Shown here: in pieces, positions 36,672 through 50,172 of the stretch
Layout: each line of letters begins with the position of its first letter
Numbering within the stretch: the first letter of the stretch is position 1
From: Leptofilum sp041748655
Lineage (GTDB): Bacteria; Chloroflexota; Anaerolineae; Promineifilales; Promineifilaceae
Assembly (NCBI GenBank): GCA_041748655.1
Contig: JBGTCV010000087.1
Span: 124,001 to 188,000, forward strand
Reading direction: 5' to 3'
Length of the DNA stretch: 64,000 bases
The notes under the pieces: model-generated
What the model was told of the DNA's origin: nothing
The model's input: the letters and a program-made list of their open reading frames with translations, nothing else
Database searches by the model: none
Program-made: the position numbers and the translations under genes

Positions 36672-37940
36672 CTAAAACAAACGAACTTCCACCCAGTCGC
36701 CAGCCAGCAGGCCGCCGGTGTTGAGCGGAATTTTGATGAGGCCATCAGCATTGACCAGGGTGTAGATGAGGTTGCTCTTGCCAAACACAGGGGTCGCCAA
36801 CAGCCCGTCGGCACCGTCTTCCAGGTGGGCAGGTACATAATCTTCCCGGCCGCTTTCGCTGGCGATGTTTTGGCTAAGCCTGGCCCAAACCAGCCCCCGG
36901 CGCGGCATCGTTGTCATCCCTTGCAGCCGGTAAATGGCTGGCACGCCAAACATATCAAACTGGATCATGGCAGAGACGGGATTGCCGGGCAGCCCGAGCA
37001 CCGGCTTACCCTCAACTGCGCCAACAATCGTTGGCTTGCCGGGGCGGGTGGCAACGCCGTGCAGCAGCACGCCCGGCTGGCCCAGGCGGTCAATCACCTG
37101 CACCGTCATATCGCGTACGCTCACGGAGGAACCGGCAGACATAACAAGCATGTCGCAGCTGGCCAGCAGGTTGGCAGCGGCCGTTTCCAAGGCGGCAAAA
37201 TCGTCGGGAATGATGCCGCCCAACACAGGTACACCCCCGGCCTGCTCCACCAGCCCCGCCACCGTGTAGCTGTTGATGTCCCGAATTTGCCCCGGCCCGG
37301 CCAGTTGGTCTGGCCGAATCACCTCATCCCCTGTAGCTAAAATAGCCACACGCGGACGACGCACGACGGAAACGGCCGTTATCCCCAACGCCAGCAATCC
37401 ACCCACATCCTGCGGCCGCAAAAGATGCCCAGCCGGCAAAATCTCTGCACCCAGCCGCACATCTTCACCCACCTGCAACACATTCTGCCCCACCGCCACC
37501 GAACGCAGCACTTCAATCTCAAACGGAAACGACTGTTTACCGATTACTGATAACTGATTACCGCTCACCACCTGCGTTTGCTCAATCTGCACCACCGCAT
37601 CGGCCGAATCGGGAATCATGCCGCCGGTATGAACGATGGCCGCCTGGCCGACGCCCAGCACCACAGTAGCAGGCTGGCCCATCGGCACTTCGCCCACCAC
37701 CTGCAAAAAGGCGGGCAGGCTTTCAGAAGCGCCAAAAGTGTCGGCGGCTCGCACGGCGTAGCCATCCATGGTGCTGCGGCGAAATTGGGGCAGGGCGTGG
37801 GGGGCAGTGATGGCAACGGCCGTTACCCGGCCATTCGCCAGATCGGTGGCTAAGGTTTCGCTGGGAAGAACGGCCGTTAAATGGCCAAACAGCAGCGCAC
37901 GGGCTTCATCAGGGGGGAGAACGTTGAAAAATTCAGTCAT
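36672..37940 (-). CDS. moeA: Molybdopterin molybdenumtransferase MoeA
   Basis: The 422-residue protein has the expected MoeA blocks. LPQFRRSTMDGYAVRA lies near 53, IVHTGGMIPDSADAVVQIEQT near 100-120 and ILATGDEVIRPDQ in domain III. The Mo-binding region reads VMSAGSSVSVRDMT, and TRPGKPTIVGAVEGKPVLGLPGNPVSAM and the C-terminal beta-barrel domain IV follow. It inserts molybdate into adenylylated molybdopterin in the cytoplasm. It is the only Moco-synthesis gene here and probably serves the molybdoenzyme at 45548-48640, though it is 8 kb away. The stretch GNQLSVIGKQSFP (~37535-37570) interrupts the usual domain and is encoded by a CCGATTACTGATAACTGATT repeat in frame. Confidence 0.95.
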   Translation of the reverse strand: MTEFFNVLPPDEARALLFGHLTAVLPSETLATDLANGRVTAVAITAPHALPQFRRSTMDGYAVRAADTFGASESLPAFLQVVGEVPMGQPATVVLGVGQAAIVHTGGMIPDSADAVVQIEQTQVVSGNQLSVIGKQSFPFEIEVLRSVAVGQNVLQVGEDVRLGAEILPAGHLLRPQDVGGLLALGITAVSVVRRPRVAILATGDEVIRPDQLAGPGQIRDINSYTVAGLVEQAGGVPVLGGIIPDDFAALETAAANLLASCDMLVMSAGSSVSVRDMTVQVIDRLGQPGVLLHGVATRPGKPTIVGAVEGKPVLGLPGNPVSAMIQFDMFGVPAIYRLQGMTTMPRRGLVWARLSQNIASESGREDYVPAHLEDGADGLLATPVFGKSNLIYTLVNADGLIKIPLNTGGLLAGDWVEVRLF

Positions 37941-38061
37941 GCGCCCTAGTTTAACAAACTGTAGCTGGAATGATCAAAGCAGAATCCAACGAACAAAACG
38001 TGTTGCACTCATTAAAAGCCAAAATCTGCGTAATCTGTGGCCAAACTCTTTTTGTTAACCT

Positions 38062-39828
38062 CTATTCACCAACAACCCCAATCGCTTTCATCGCGTCGTG
38101 GGTGGTTAGATGGACAAACCGCTCTCCCAGATGGTCAATAAAACCAATCGACCGCAGCCGGTCCAGCACCGGCCCTTTGATCGCCGCCAGGTGCAGCTGC
38201 ACGCCCGCATCCTTCAGCTGGCGCAGCAGCCCTTCCAACGTTTCCAGGGCGCTGGCATCAATAAAATTGACGGCCGAGCCAATCAGCACAAAATGGTCCA
38301 CTTCGGGCTGATCGGCAATCAAGCCCAGCACCGTATCTTCCAAAAATTTGCTGTTGGCAAAATAAAGGCTCTCATCGATGCGCACCGCCACCACGTTGGG
38401 CCAGCACTGCACCGGATGGCGCAGCACATTGCGGTAAATCCCGCTGCTGCCCAGCCGCCCCACCACCGCCACATGCGGCCGACTGCTGCGCCAGATGAAA
38501 AGCAGCATCGCCACCCCCACTCCCAGCAAAATGCCGGTTTCCACCCCGGCAGCCAGCACCGCGCCAAAGGTGACTACAAACGAAGCGGCGTCTGCCTTGT
38601 TGAACTGCCAGACATGCCGGAACGTTTTGACATCAACCAAACCCGCCACGGCCACAATCACAATCGCTGCCAGCACCGCCTGGGGCAAAAAGTAAAAGAT
38701 GGGGGTGAGAAAAATAACGGTGAGGGCGATGAGAACGGCCGTAATCATCGAAGCCAGGCCGCTGTTGGCCCCCGCCTCAAAATTGACCACCGAGCGGCTG
38801 AATCCCCCCGTCACCGGATAGCCACCGGTCAACATCGCTCCCAAATTGGCCGCGCCCAGAGCAAGCAGCTCCTGGTTAGCCGCTACCTTTTGCCGCCGCT
38901 TGCTGGCCAATGATTTAGCCACAGCAATGCTTTCCATGTAGCCCACAAAGCTGATCACCAGCGCGGTCGGCAGCAGCTGCTGCCACTGCCTCCAATCAAA
39001 CGTGGGCAGCGTCAACGATGGCAGGCCTGCCGGAACCAGCCCCACAATAGCCACCCCGGCCTGTTGATCCAGCCGCAGCCCCCACACCAGCAGCGTCCCC
39101 ACTACCACAACTGCCAGCGGCGCGGCCTTTGTGGTGGGCAGCACCCAGGGCGGCTTCAAGCCCCAGCGGACCAACTGCTGGGCTAAGCCATACTTGCAGT
39201 AAAGCAAAAACAGGATGCTGCTGCCGCCAATGGCCAGCGTCACCCCGTTGGTTTCGTTTAGATGAACGGCCGTATACCTTAACAGCTCAAAAAATTCCAG
39301 CCGGGGCATCGTAATCCCCAGCAAATGCTTTAGCTGGCTAAAACCAATGACCAGGGCCGCCCCACTGGTAAACCCGGCCAACACGGGATGGCTTAAAAAA
39401 TTGACCAGAAACCCCAGCCGCACCAATCCCATAACGGCCTGAATGACGCCGACCAGCAGCGCCAGCGTAATCGCCAGCTGGACGTAGGCGGCGCTGTTCC
39501 CGTCTGCCAGCGGGGCAATGCCGCTGGCCACCAGCAGCGACACAATCGCCACTGGCCCCACCGCCAGCGTGCGGCTGCTGCCCAGCAAGCCGTACACAAT
39601 TAGCGGCAAAATGCTGGCGTAGAGCCCCACTTCCGGGGGCAAACCAGCCAGCAGCGCATACGCCATCCCCTGCGGCACCAGCATCACGGCCACAATAAAG
39701 CCGGCCAGCACATCCCCCACCAGATGTTCGCGGGGGTAATGGTGCAGCCAGTGCCAGGCTGGCAGAAAGCTGCGCAGCCTGGCCGTTTGGGATGTTACAG
39801 CGATGGGTTGATCTTGAGGTTGAGTCAT
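38062..39828 (-). CDS. SulP-family anion permease with STAS domain
   Basis: The 588-residue protein has the SulP signature AVMLVPQGMAYALLAGLPPEVGLYASILP (residues ~48-76), SSRTLAVGPVAIVSLLVAS and a total of 10-12 TM segments. TGGYPVTGGFSRSVVNFEAGANSG lies in the central part, and a C-terminal STAS domain (~460-575) contains NFIDASALETLEGLL. Members carry sulfate, bicarbonate or other anions. Because the sulfur-oxidation genes lie 4-12 kb away, sulfate is the first guess for its substrate, but bicarbonate cannot be excluded. It is followed (upstream on the sequence) by moeA on the same strand after 121 bp that carry a CTGCGTAATCTG repeat. Confidence 0.9.
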   Translation of the reverse strand: MTQPQDQPIAVTSQTARLRSFLPAWHWLHHYPREHLVGDVLAGFIVAVMLVPQGMAYALLAGLPPEVGLYASILPLIVYGLLGSSRTLAVGPVAIVSLLVASGIAPLADGNSAAYVQLAITLALLVGVIQAVMGLVRLGFLVNFLSHPVLAGFTSGAALVIGFSQLKHLLGITMPRLEFFELLRYTAVHLNETNGVTLAIGGSSILFLLYCKYGLAQQLVRWGLKPPWVLPTTKAAPLAVVVVGTLLVWGLRLDQQAGVAIVGLVPAGLPSLTLPTFDWRQWQQLLPTALVISFVGYMESIAVAKSLASKRRQKVAANQELLALGAANLGAMLTGGYPVTGGFSRSVVNFEAGANSGLASMITAVLIALTVIFLTPIFYFLPQAVLAAIVIVAVAGLVDVKTFRHVWQFNKADAASFVVTFGAVLAAGVETGILLGVGVAMLLFIWRSSRPHVAVVGRLGSSGIYRNVLRHPVQCWPNVVAVRIDESLYFANSKFLEDTVLGLIADQPEVDHFVLIGSAVNFIDASALETLEGLLRQLKDAGVQLHLAAIKGPVLDRLRSIGFIDHLGERFVHLTTHDAMKAIGVVGE

Positions 39829-39868
39829 TGCCCTCCCTCTGCGAGATTAGTACTTTATCAGTCAGTAC

Positions 39869-40007
39869 CTTATCAGTCAGGTTCTTGTACAAAGAGCAAG
39901 AATTTTTAACGCAAAGATTCAAAGTGGGAAAGGGGCAAAGAATCTTTATTTCCCTTTGCTTCTTTGCGACTTTGCGTCAAAAGATTTTCTGGCTTGTCCA
40001 GGTTAGG
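39869..40007. repeat. Dispersed repeat, copy B
   Basis: The left end (39869-39907, CTTATCAGTCAGGTTCTTG...) and right end (39956-40007, TTGCTTCTTTGCGACTTTGCG...) match those of the repeat at 20980-21210. The interior is shorter here and itself partly palindromic (AAAGATTC/GAATCTTT). A TTATCAGTCAG unit is also duplicated just to the left. It sits between the rhodanese stop (40022) and the SulP start. Confidence 0.8.
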
Positions 40008-40021
40008 AATTGGAGTTGGAA

Positions 40022-40375
40022 CTAGATGGCGGGCAGCCCGGTTCGTTTCCAGGTCATCATGCCGCCGCTCATGTTGGAGACGTCCTCAAACCCTTCGCGC
40101 TTGAGCTGTTCGCAGGCGGTGCGGCTGCGTGCGCCAGAGCGGCAAACGCAGATGATCGGAACGTCACGGGGCAGCTCATTCAGTCGGGAAGCGAGGCTGC
40201 CCAGCGGCATGAGGCGCGATCCTTTGATGTGGCCATCGCGGGCATACTCTTCCGGTTGGCGCACATCCAGGATGAGTACCTTTTGCTTTGCCTTCAATTT
40301 TTGCTGTACGTCTGCGGGGGCGATGTTGTTTACGGCCGTTCCCCCCATAACCTGGCCAAATAATGATCGAAACAC
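40022..40375 (-). CDS. Single-domain rhodanese sulfurtransferase
   Basis: The 117-residue protein has a GTG start at 40375 with GAGGA 7 bases upstream; an internal ATG at 40348 is the alternative. The rhodanese fold spans ~20-115: ILDVRQPEEYARDGHIKGS, then the active loop VCRSGARS (CxSGxRS, catalytic Cys ~79) and NMSGGMMTWKRTGLP. It transfers sulfane sulfur in the cytoplasm. The leader MFRSLFGQVMGGTAVNNI is not a classic signal peptide. With the sulfur island nearby it may act as a persulfide carrier. Dispersed repeat B lies just past its stop. Confidence 0.9.
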   Translation of the reverse strand: MFRSLFGQVMGGTAVNNIAPADVQQKLKAKQKVLILDVRQPEEYARDGHIKGSRLMPLGSLASRLNELPRDVPIICVCRSGARSRTACEQLKREGFEDVSNMSGGMMTWKRTGLPAI

Positions 40376-40493
40376 GGCTCTATCCTCATTTGTTGTTTGA
40401 TAATTTTTTCACAATATGGCTGGTAGCTTACCAACCATTTGCAATAGGGCTGTAAAAACGATGTAAGGATCGTGTAAAGAAGTTGACTACGGC

Positions 40494-41405
40494 TTAATCT
40501 GTCTTAGACGGAACGGCCGTTAACTGCTGCTTGAGCAGCGCATCTTTTGCCTGCCACAGCTGCCGCACCCACGCTTGAAACTCTTCCCGAAATTCAGGAT
40601 CGTTTTGGTAATCCTGGCTGAGATAGTGGGTGGGAATCGGCCGTTTTTCCACAATCACCTCAATCTCCCGCACCTCGCCGCGAATGAAGGTCCAGGCGTC
40701 CGGGATGCCCTGCGGGTACACAATCGTCACGTCCAGCATCGTCTCAATCTGGTCACCCATCGCCCCCAGCACCAGCCCAATGCCGCCCGCCTTGGGCTTC
40801 AGTAAATAGTGGTAGGGCGATTCTTGCCTTAGATGCTTGGCCGGCGTAAAGCGCGTCCCTTCCAGAAAGTTCATCACCGAAATGGGGGTGGTTTTGAACT
40901 TTTCACACGCCTTGCGGGTCGTTTCCAAATCTTGGCCGCGCAGCTCCGGGTTACGGGCCAGCTGCTGTTTGGAATATCGCTTCATGAAGGGAAAATCAAG
41001 CGCCCACCAGGCGAGGCCAATCACCGGCACCCAGATCAGCTGCTGCTTGAGGAAAAATTTAAGGAAGGGAATCCGCTTGTTGAAGATATGCTGCAAGACA
41101 AAAATATCGACCCAGGATTGGTGGTTAGAGATGACCAGGTACCATTCGTCGTACCGCAGTCCTTCCAGGCCGGTGACGCGCCAGGTGGTGCGCTGGGTGA
41201 GCCACATCCAGGCGCTGTTGCCGCTGATCCACGTTTCGGCTACCCAGATGGCAGCTTTGGTACATTGGGTACGCCAGGCGGGCAGCGGGATGAGCAGTTT
41301 GGCTACAGCAATCAGGTACAAAAGCAGACACCAAACCAGGGTGTTGAAGAAAATGGCAATCGAAACCATACCGCCAATGAGGGGGGCTGGCAAAAAATTT
41401 AGCAT
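40494..41405 (-). CDS. LPLAT (PlsC-like, YihG-type) acyltransferase
   Basis: The 303-residue protein starts at ATG 41405 after AAGGGAGA; a longer in-frame reading to 41456 has no ribosome site. A hydrophobic N-terminus (~10-40) anchors it in the membrane. The acyltransferase motif NHQSWVD (HxxxxD) is followed by LIWVPVIGLAWWALDFPFMKR, and NFLEGTRFTP is motif III (EGTR). This pattern is typical of the YihG/LPLAT family, which acylates lysophospholipids or glycerol phosphate on the inner face. It lies 86 bp downstream of the histidine kinase gene on the same strand and may be the end of that transcript. Confidence 0.9.
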   Translation of the reverse strand: MLNFLPAPLIGGMVSIAIFFNTLVWCLLLYLIAVAKLLIPLPAWRTQCTKAAIWVAETWISGNSAWMWLTQRTTWRVTGLEGLRYDEWYLVISNHQSWVDIFVLQHIFNKRIPFLKFFLKQQLIWVPVIGLAWWALDFPFMKRYSKQQLARNPELRGQDLETTRKACEKFKTTPISVMNFLEGTRFTPAKHLRQESPYHYLLKPKAGGIGLVLGAMGDQIETMLDVTIVYPQGIPDAWTFIRGEVREIEVIVEKRPIPTHYLSQDYQNDPEFREEFQAWVRQLWQAKDALLKQQLTAVPSKTD

Positions 41406-41491
41406 CTTTATTTTCTCCCTTTTGGGTTTTGTTCTCCGAGGGTAAGGGTATCGCAAACGGCCGTACTTTCCAACGCGATTTTGGAGATTAC

Positions 41492-42610
41492 CTAGACCAA
41501 CGGCAGCGTAAAGGTAAAGCAGCTCCCCTGGTCTGGCCCGTCGGAAACGGCCGTTAACTCCCCACCCATCGCCCAGACCAGATGACGCGAAATGGTGAGC
41601 CCAATGCCGCTGCCGCCGCTGGCGCGAGCGCGGGATTGATCGACCCGGTAAAACCGCTCGAACAGGTAAGGCAGCGCTTCCGGGGGAATCCCGATGCCGT
41701 TGTCCTGCACGCTGATTTCGGCGAAACGGCCGTTTTCCTCCACCGTCACCTTCACATAGCCCCCTTCTGGCGTGTAGCGGATGGCGTTACCTACCAGATT
41801 GATCAAAATTTGGGCGGTACGATCGGCATCCGCCTGAACCAGCACCTCGCCGCTGGCTGACGCCAAATGCAGCCCTATCTGCTTGCTTTGCGCCTGCACC
41901 TGAAGCTGCGCCACCACCCGCTGCACCAAAAGCTGTACGTCCACTGGCTGAAAATCCAGCGAAAACTGTCCTGACTCAATGCGCGACAAATGCTGAATAT
42001 CATCTACCAGCCGCCCCAGCCGGTCTACCTCCTGGGTCATCCAGGCAAACGTTTCTTCGTTGGCCGGGAAGAGGCCGTCCAGCAGCCCTTCCAGATACCC
42101 TTTCAGCCCGGTCAGCGGCGTGCGCAGCTCGTGGGCGATGTTGCCCAGCAGAACCACCCGCTGCTGCTCGATCTCTTCCAGCGTGGCTGTCATCTGGTTG
42201 AAGCTAGTGACCAATTTTTCCATCGCCTCGCCGCTGCTTTCCGGGACGTTGACGCGCTCGTCGAAACGGCCGTCGGCAATGCGCTGGCTGCTATCTGCCA
42301 CCTGCCGCAGCGGGTTGATGATGGTGCGCCACAGCAAAAAGGAGGAGAAGACACCCGCCCCCACAGCCCCCAGAGCGGCAAAGAGTACGGAAAACAGTAC
42401 CGCGTTACGAAAAGCGATGATGAGGTCGGCCTCCGCTTGCAGCAATGTGTCGGGGTTTTGCAGCAGGGATTGCAGCAACGGCCGTATGACAAACGGTGCG
42501 CTGTTCAAAATAATGATGCGCGTTGCCAGCATCATGATGCTGACACCCACCAGCGCCACCAAAAATTGGGAGCCAATCAAGCGCCAGCGAAGTCGTTTGT
42601 ACCAGAGCAT
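41492..42610 (-). CDS. Sensor histidine kinase (HAMP-HisKA-HATPase)
   Basis: The 372-residue protein has TM segments at ~10-35 and ~65-95 enclosing a short (~30-residue) extracytoplasmic loop. A HAMP domain follows (~95-145, INPLRQVADSSQRIADGRFDERV), then HisKA with GNIAHELRTPLTGL (phospho-His ~159). The HATPase domain has N box LINLVGNAIRY, G1 VQDNGIGIP and G2 GGSGIGLTI. It phosphorylates the OmpR-type regulator encoded immediately upstream (59 bp). The small sensing loop suggests membrane or envelope stress sensing rather than ligand binding (inference). Confidence 0.95.
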   Translation of the reverse strand: MLWYKRLRWRLIGSQFLVALVGVSIMMLATRIIILNSAPFVIRPLLQSLLQNPDTLLQAEADLIIAFRNAVLFSVLFAALGAVGAGVFSSFLLWRTIINPLRQVADSSQRIADGRFDERVNVPESSGEAMEKLVTSFNQMTATLEEIEQQRVVLLGNIAHELRTPLTGLKGYLEGLLDGLFPANEETFAWMTQEVDRLGRLVDDIQHLSRIESGQFSLDFQPVDVQLLVQRVVAQLQVQAQSKQIGLHLASASGEVLVQADADRTAQILINLVGNAIRYTPEGGYVKVTVEENGRFAEISVQDNGIGIPPEALPYLFERFYRVDQSRARASGGSGIGLTISRHLVWAMGGELTAVSDGPDQGSCFTFTLPLV

Positions 42611-42628
42611 AAAACCTCAAAAGAGGTG

Positions 42629-42673
42629 ATTGAGTAATTGGGGAATTGGGTAATTACTCAATTCCCCAATTAC
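42629..42673. repeat. AATTGGGG palindrome between regulator and kinase genes
   Basis: GTAATTGGGGAATT (42634-42647) pairs perfectly with AATTCCCCAATTAC (42660-42673). The stop codon of the response regulator (42670-42672) lies in the right arm. It is the same family as 31721-31792. In mRNA it makes a hairpin between the two cistrons. Confidence 0.8.
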
Positions 42674-43362
42674 TTCTTCACATCCACAAATTTGTAGCCA
42701 ATCCCCCGCACCGTTTCGATGAGCAGCTGCCCGGTGGCGTCTTGCAGCTTACGCCGCACCTGGCCGACGTACACGTCTACCACACGGTCGTTGCCGTAAT
42801 AATCGCTGCCCCAAACCAGAGCCAGCAGCTGGTCGCGGGTGAGCACGCGCCCGGCATTTTTAGCCAGCTCCAGCAGCACCTGGAATTCGGTGGCGGTGAG
42901 ATCGAGCGGCTGCCCGGCGGCAGTGGCTTCGTGGCTGTCTGGGTTGATGGCGAGGTTTTGGAAGGTGTAGAGGGTGGGGGAGGGAACGGCCGTTTCCCGC
43001 CTTCTTCTTAACACAGCCTCTACCCTGGCGACTAACTCCCTGGGGCTAAACGGCTTTGTTAAAAAATCATCCGCCCCGATACGCAGGCCAGCCACCCGGT
43101 CCGCCTCCTCGCCCCGCGCCGAGAGCATCAAAATATACACGCCGGATTCTTCCCGCAGCCGCGCCGCCACCTCCATGCCGTCCATCCCTGGCAGGTTCAA
43201 ATCCAGAATCACCAGATCAGGCTGGAGCAGCCGCGCCTGCTTCAGCGCGTCTGGTCCATTGTCCACCACCATCACGCCGTAGCCGGAGCTTTCCAGGTAG
43301 GTGCGGACAATCGTTTGGATACTGATTTCATCTTCAACAACAAGAATGTGCGTTGATTTCAT
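42670..43362 (-). CDS. OmpR/PhoB-family response regulator
   Basis: The 230-residue protein has a receiver domain (1-120) with acidic pair EDE at 10-12, phospho-Asp in LVILDLNLPGMDG (~53), Thr/Ser in MLSARG and Lys in FLTKPFSPREL. The winged-helix domain (~130-228) has LTATEFQVLLELAKNAGRVLTRDQLL and VVDVYVGQVRRKL. It is a transcription factor working with the kinase at 41492-42610. The nearest divergent target is the operon at 43600, 238 bp away, but no repeated binding site is obvious there. Confidence 0.95.
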   Translation of the reverse strand: MKSTHILVVEDEISIQTIVRTYLESSGYGVMVVDNGPDALKQARLLQPDLVILDLNLPGMDGMEVAARLREESGVYILMLSARGEEADRVAGLRIGADDFLTKPFSPRELVARVEAVLRRRRETAVPSPTLYTFQNLAINPDSHEATAAGQPLDLTATEFQVLLELAKNAGRVLTRDQLLALVWGSDYYGNDRVVDVYVGQVRRKLQDATGQLLIETVRGIGYKFVDVKK

Positions 43363-43372
43363 AATTTACTCA

Positions 43373-43435
43373 GGTGCAAGGCACTGGCTGCAGGCGATTC
43401 AATGAGTTGGAACCGTGTGGCCAGTGCCTCGCACC
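43373..43435. repeat. Inverted repeat upstream of the sulfur operon
   Basis: GGTGCAAGGCACTGGC (43373-43388) and GCCAGTGCCTCGCACC (43420-43435) pair in 15 of 16 positions around a 31-base loop. It lies in the divergent gap between the response regulator gene and the ferredoxin-NrfD gene. It could be an extended operator or a dispersed hairpin; the rest of the 237-bp gap shows no other gene. Confidence 0.65.
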
Positions 43436-43599
43436 ACTTTGATGGTTAAGCATGATCAGCTTTGTAAAGATTTGGTAATGATGCCGCAAGAGTTCAGTAA
43501 AATCAAAACAAGTGGTTTGTCATTCAACGGTAAGCATCCCATAATTAACGCCAGATTAGCGCTCCACTAACTTTCTGCAAACGTCTCACTCAGGATATT

Positions 43600-45296
<1,697 letters not shown>

Positions 45297-45297
<1 letters not shown>

Positions 45298-45542
45298 TGA
45301 GTGATACATCCCATCCCCAGCACGATGACAACGTCAATTTAGAGGATCTAATATTCAACTGTATTTTTGATCTACGGGTCCCTGCCAACAATGGTTTAGC
45401 TTACTGTGAATTGTTTCAATTAGAAATTCCACTCTCTGAAGATCAACAACGAGAGTTTCAGAAAGATATTTCGCGACAGTTTGAAGAAATATCTCGCCTG
45501 CTAAAAGAGTACCAGGAAAGGTTCCAAGACAGACTACGGTAA
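45297..45542 (+). CDS. Small acidic protein of unknown function between oxidoreductase subunits
   Basis: The 81-residue product starts in a TAATG overlap with the NrfD-fusion stop and ends 5 bp before the molybdoenzyme start, so translation is coupled both ways. Composition is acidic and rich in Gln/Glu/Arg. Residues ~45-80 (LSEDQQREFQKDISRQFEE and on) are predicted to form an amphipathic coiled coil. There is no Cys cluster and no TM. The DNA is more AT-rich than its neighbours. I recognise no family. Position suggests an assembly factor or an accessory subunit of the complex (inference). Confidence 0.75.
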
Positions 45543-45547
45543 AACAA

Positions 45548-48640
<3,093 letters not shown>

Positions 48641-48744
48641 GCTTCCTTACCAAATCTTTACATGGCTCTTACCTGGACATTGCACCAAAATAGTACACTG
48701 GGCCGAATTCTATTCGTTAATTTAGCAGAAAAAGGGAAATTCAC

Positions 48745-50172
48745 ATGTGGTTTGAAACCTTAATTCGCGAAGAGACGGGCTGTGCCACCTACATGATCGG
48801 CTGCCAGCAAACGGGCGAATGCGCCGTGTTTGACCCGCTGTGGGACATCCAGCCCTATCTCGACATGGCCCAAAAGAAAAAGTCCAAAATTCGCTACGTC
48901 ATCGACTCGCACAGCCACGCCGACCACGTCTCTGGGGCTACCTGGCTGGCCGAAGCCACCGGTGCCGAACTCATCCTGCCCGAGCTGGCCGAAATCACCT
49001 ACGAAGCCACCCGCGTGAAGCACGGCGACATGATTCGCATGGGTGGCGTGGGGCTGGAAGTGGTCCACGTGCCCGGCCATCGCCCCGAGCAAATTAATTT
49101 GCTCGTGTACGATTTTCCCCGTGGCGACGAGCCGTGGTTCATCCTCACGGCCGATTTTGTTCTGGTTGGCGATGTGGCCCGCCCCGACCTGGCCCAGGCT
49201 GGCGACGAGGGTGCCCCCGTTTTGTTTGACGTTGCTATTCCCCGCTTTTTGAACCTGCCCGATCATGTTGAGGTTTATCCCGGCCATCTCGCGGGGTCTA
49301 CCTGAGGACGGGTCACCAGTGGCAAGGTTGTCACTACCGTGGGGTATGAAAGACGCTTCAACGATTCACTGAAGTTCAAGGATAAAGACAAATTTGTTCG
49401 TTACATGCAGGATGATCAGCCGCTAAAGCCTGCCAATATTTTGAATATTGTGGCGACCAATCAGGGGATACGGCCGTTAACCAAACAAATCCCCAAAGCC
49501 GCCGCGCTATCGGCCAGCCAGGTGGCTGAGATGATTGAACAGGGTGCGGTGGTGGTAGACGGCCGTTCCTCAGCCGAATTTGGCGCGGGACACATCCCTG
49601 GCGCGATCAACGTACAGCTCTCCAGCAGCGAATTTGAGCAGCGGGTCGGCTGGATGACGCCCGATGACGCGCCCCTGACCTTGCTTACCAACAACAGCGA
49701 CGATGCCCAGGAAGCCATTTACAAAATGGCCTTCATTGCCCTGGAAACCCGCGTGGCGGGCTATTTAGACGGCGGCATAGATGCCTGGATGGAAGCAGGC
49801 AAGCAGGTCGAAGCCGTCTCGCAGATGGACGTTCACACCCTGCACCACAAGCTGTCTGCCAACGGCCTGCAAGTGCTGGACGTGCGCGATTCTGAAGAGT
49901 GGGATGAGGGGCATATCGAAAAAGCGCACTTTCTACCCTACACTCGCATGGTGGACCAACTCACCAGCCCGGCGCAGCTAGACACGCTCAAATTGGCTAA
50001 AGATCAACATGTGGCCGTTACCTGCGCCACCGGCAAGCGTTCCAGTACCGCCATCAGCATTATGAAGCGGGAAGGGTTCAAGCATCTCTACAACGTCATC
50101 GGCGGCATGACAGCCTGGGAAGCGGCTGGCCTGACGATGATCGACAGCGAAGGCAACGTCTGCTCACTATAA
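48745..50172 (+). CDS. Persulfide dioxygenase (MBL fold)-double rhodanese protein with in-frame UGA; selenoprotein candidate
   Basis: Two open parts in the same frame are divided only by TGA at 49303-49305; together they make 475 residues. Part 1 (1-186) is an ETHE1/CstB-type MBL domain: HSHADHVSG, VPGHRPEQINLLV, GDVARPDL, VYPGHLAGST. The UGA is codon 187, where homologues normally have Cys in an AGS-x-CG(R/K) motif. After it the frame continues GRVTSGKVVTTVGYERRFN, the usual linker. Rhodanese 1 (~220-310) lacks an active Cys; rhodanese 2 has VTCATGKRSS. The possible restart GTG 49339 has no good ribosome site. Family reaction: persulfide plus O2 to sulfite, with sulfur handling by the rhodanese. 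Sec insertion is inferred; a nonsense mutation or base error is the alternative. Confidence 0.78.
49303..49338 (+). promoter_or_regulatory. SECIS-like hairpin just after in-frame UGA
   Basis: AGTGGCA (49318-49324) pairs with TGTCACT (49329-49335; seven pairs, one G-U) around the loop AGGT. An outer GGT/ACC helix (49311-49313 with 49336-49338) is separated by the bulge CACC. The loop begins 20 bases after the UGA and holds the G-G-U known to matter in bacterial SECIS loops, at nearly the same distance as in E. coli fdhF (from memory). No SelB test has been made and short hairpins also arise by chance. Confidence 0.55.

Noticed and set aside
49339..50172. Independent double-rhodanese gene starting at GTG 49339
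   Set aside because: Same frame as the MBL part, with 11 conserved linker codons lost before the GTG and only a weak AAGG too far upstream; one protein with a UGA explains more.
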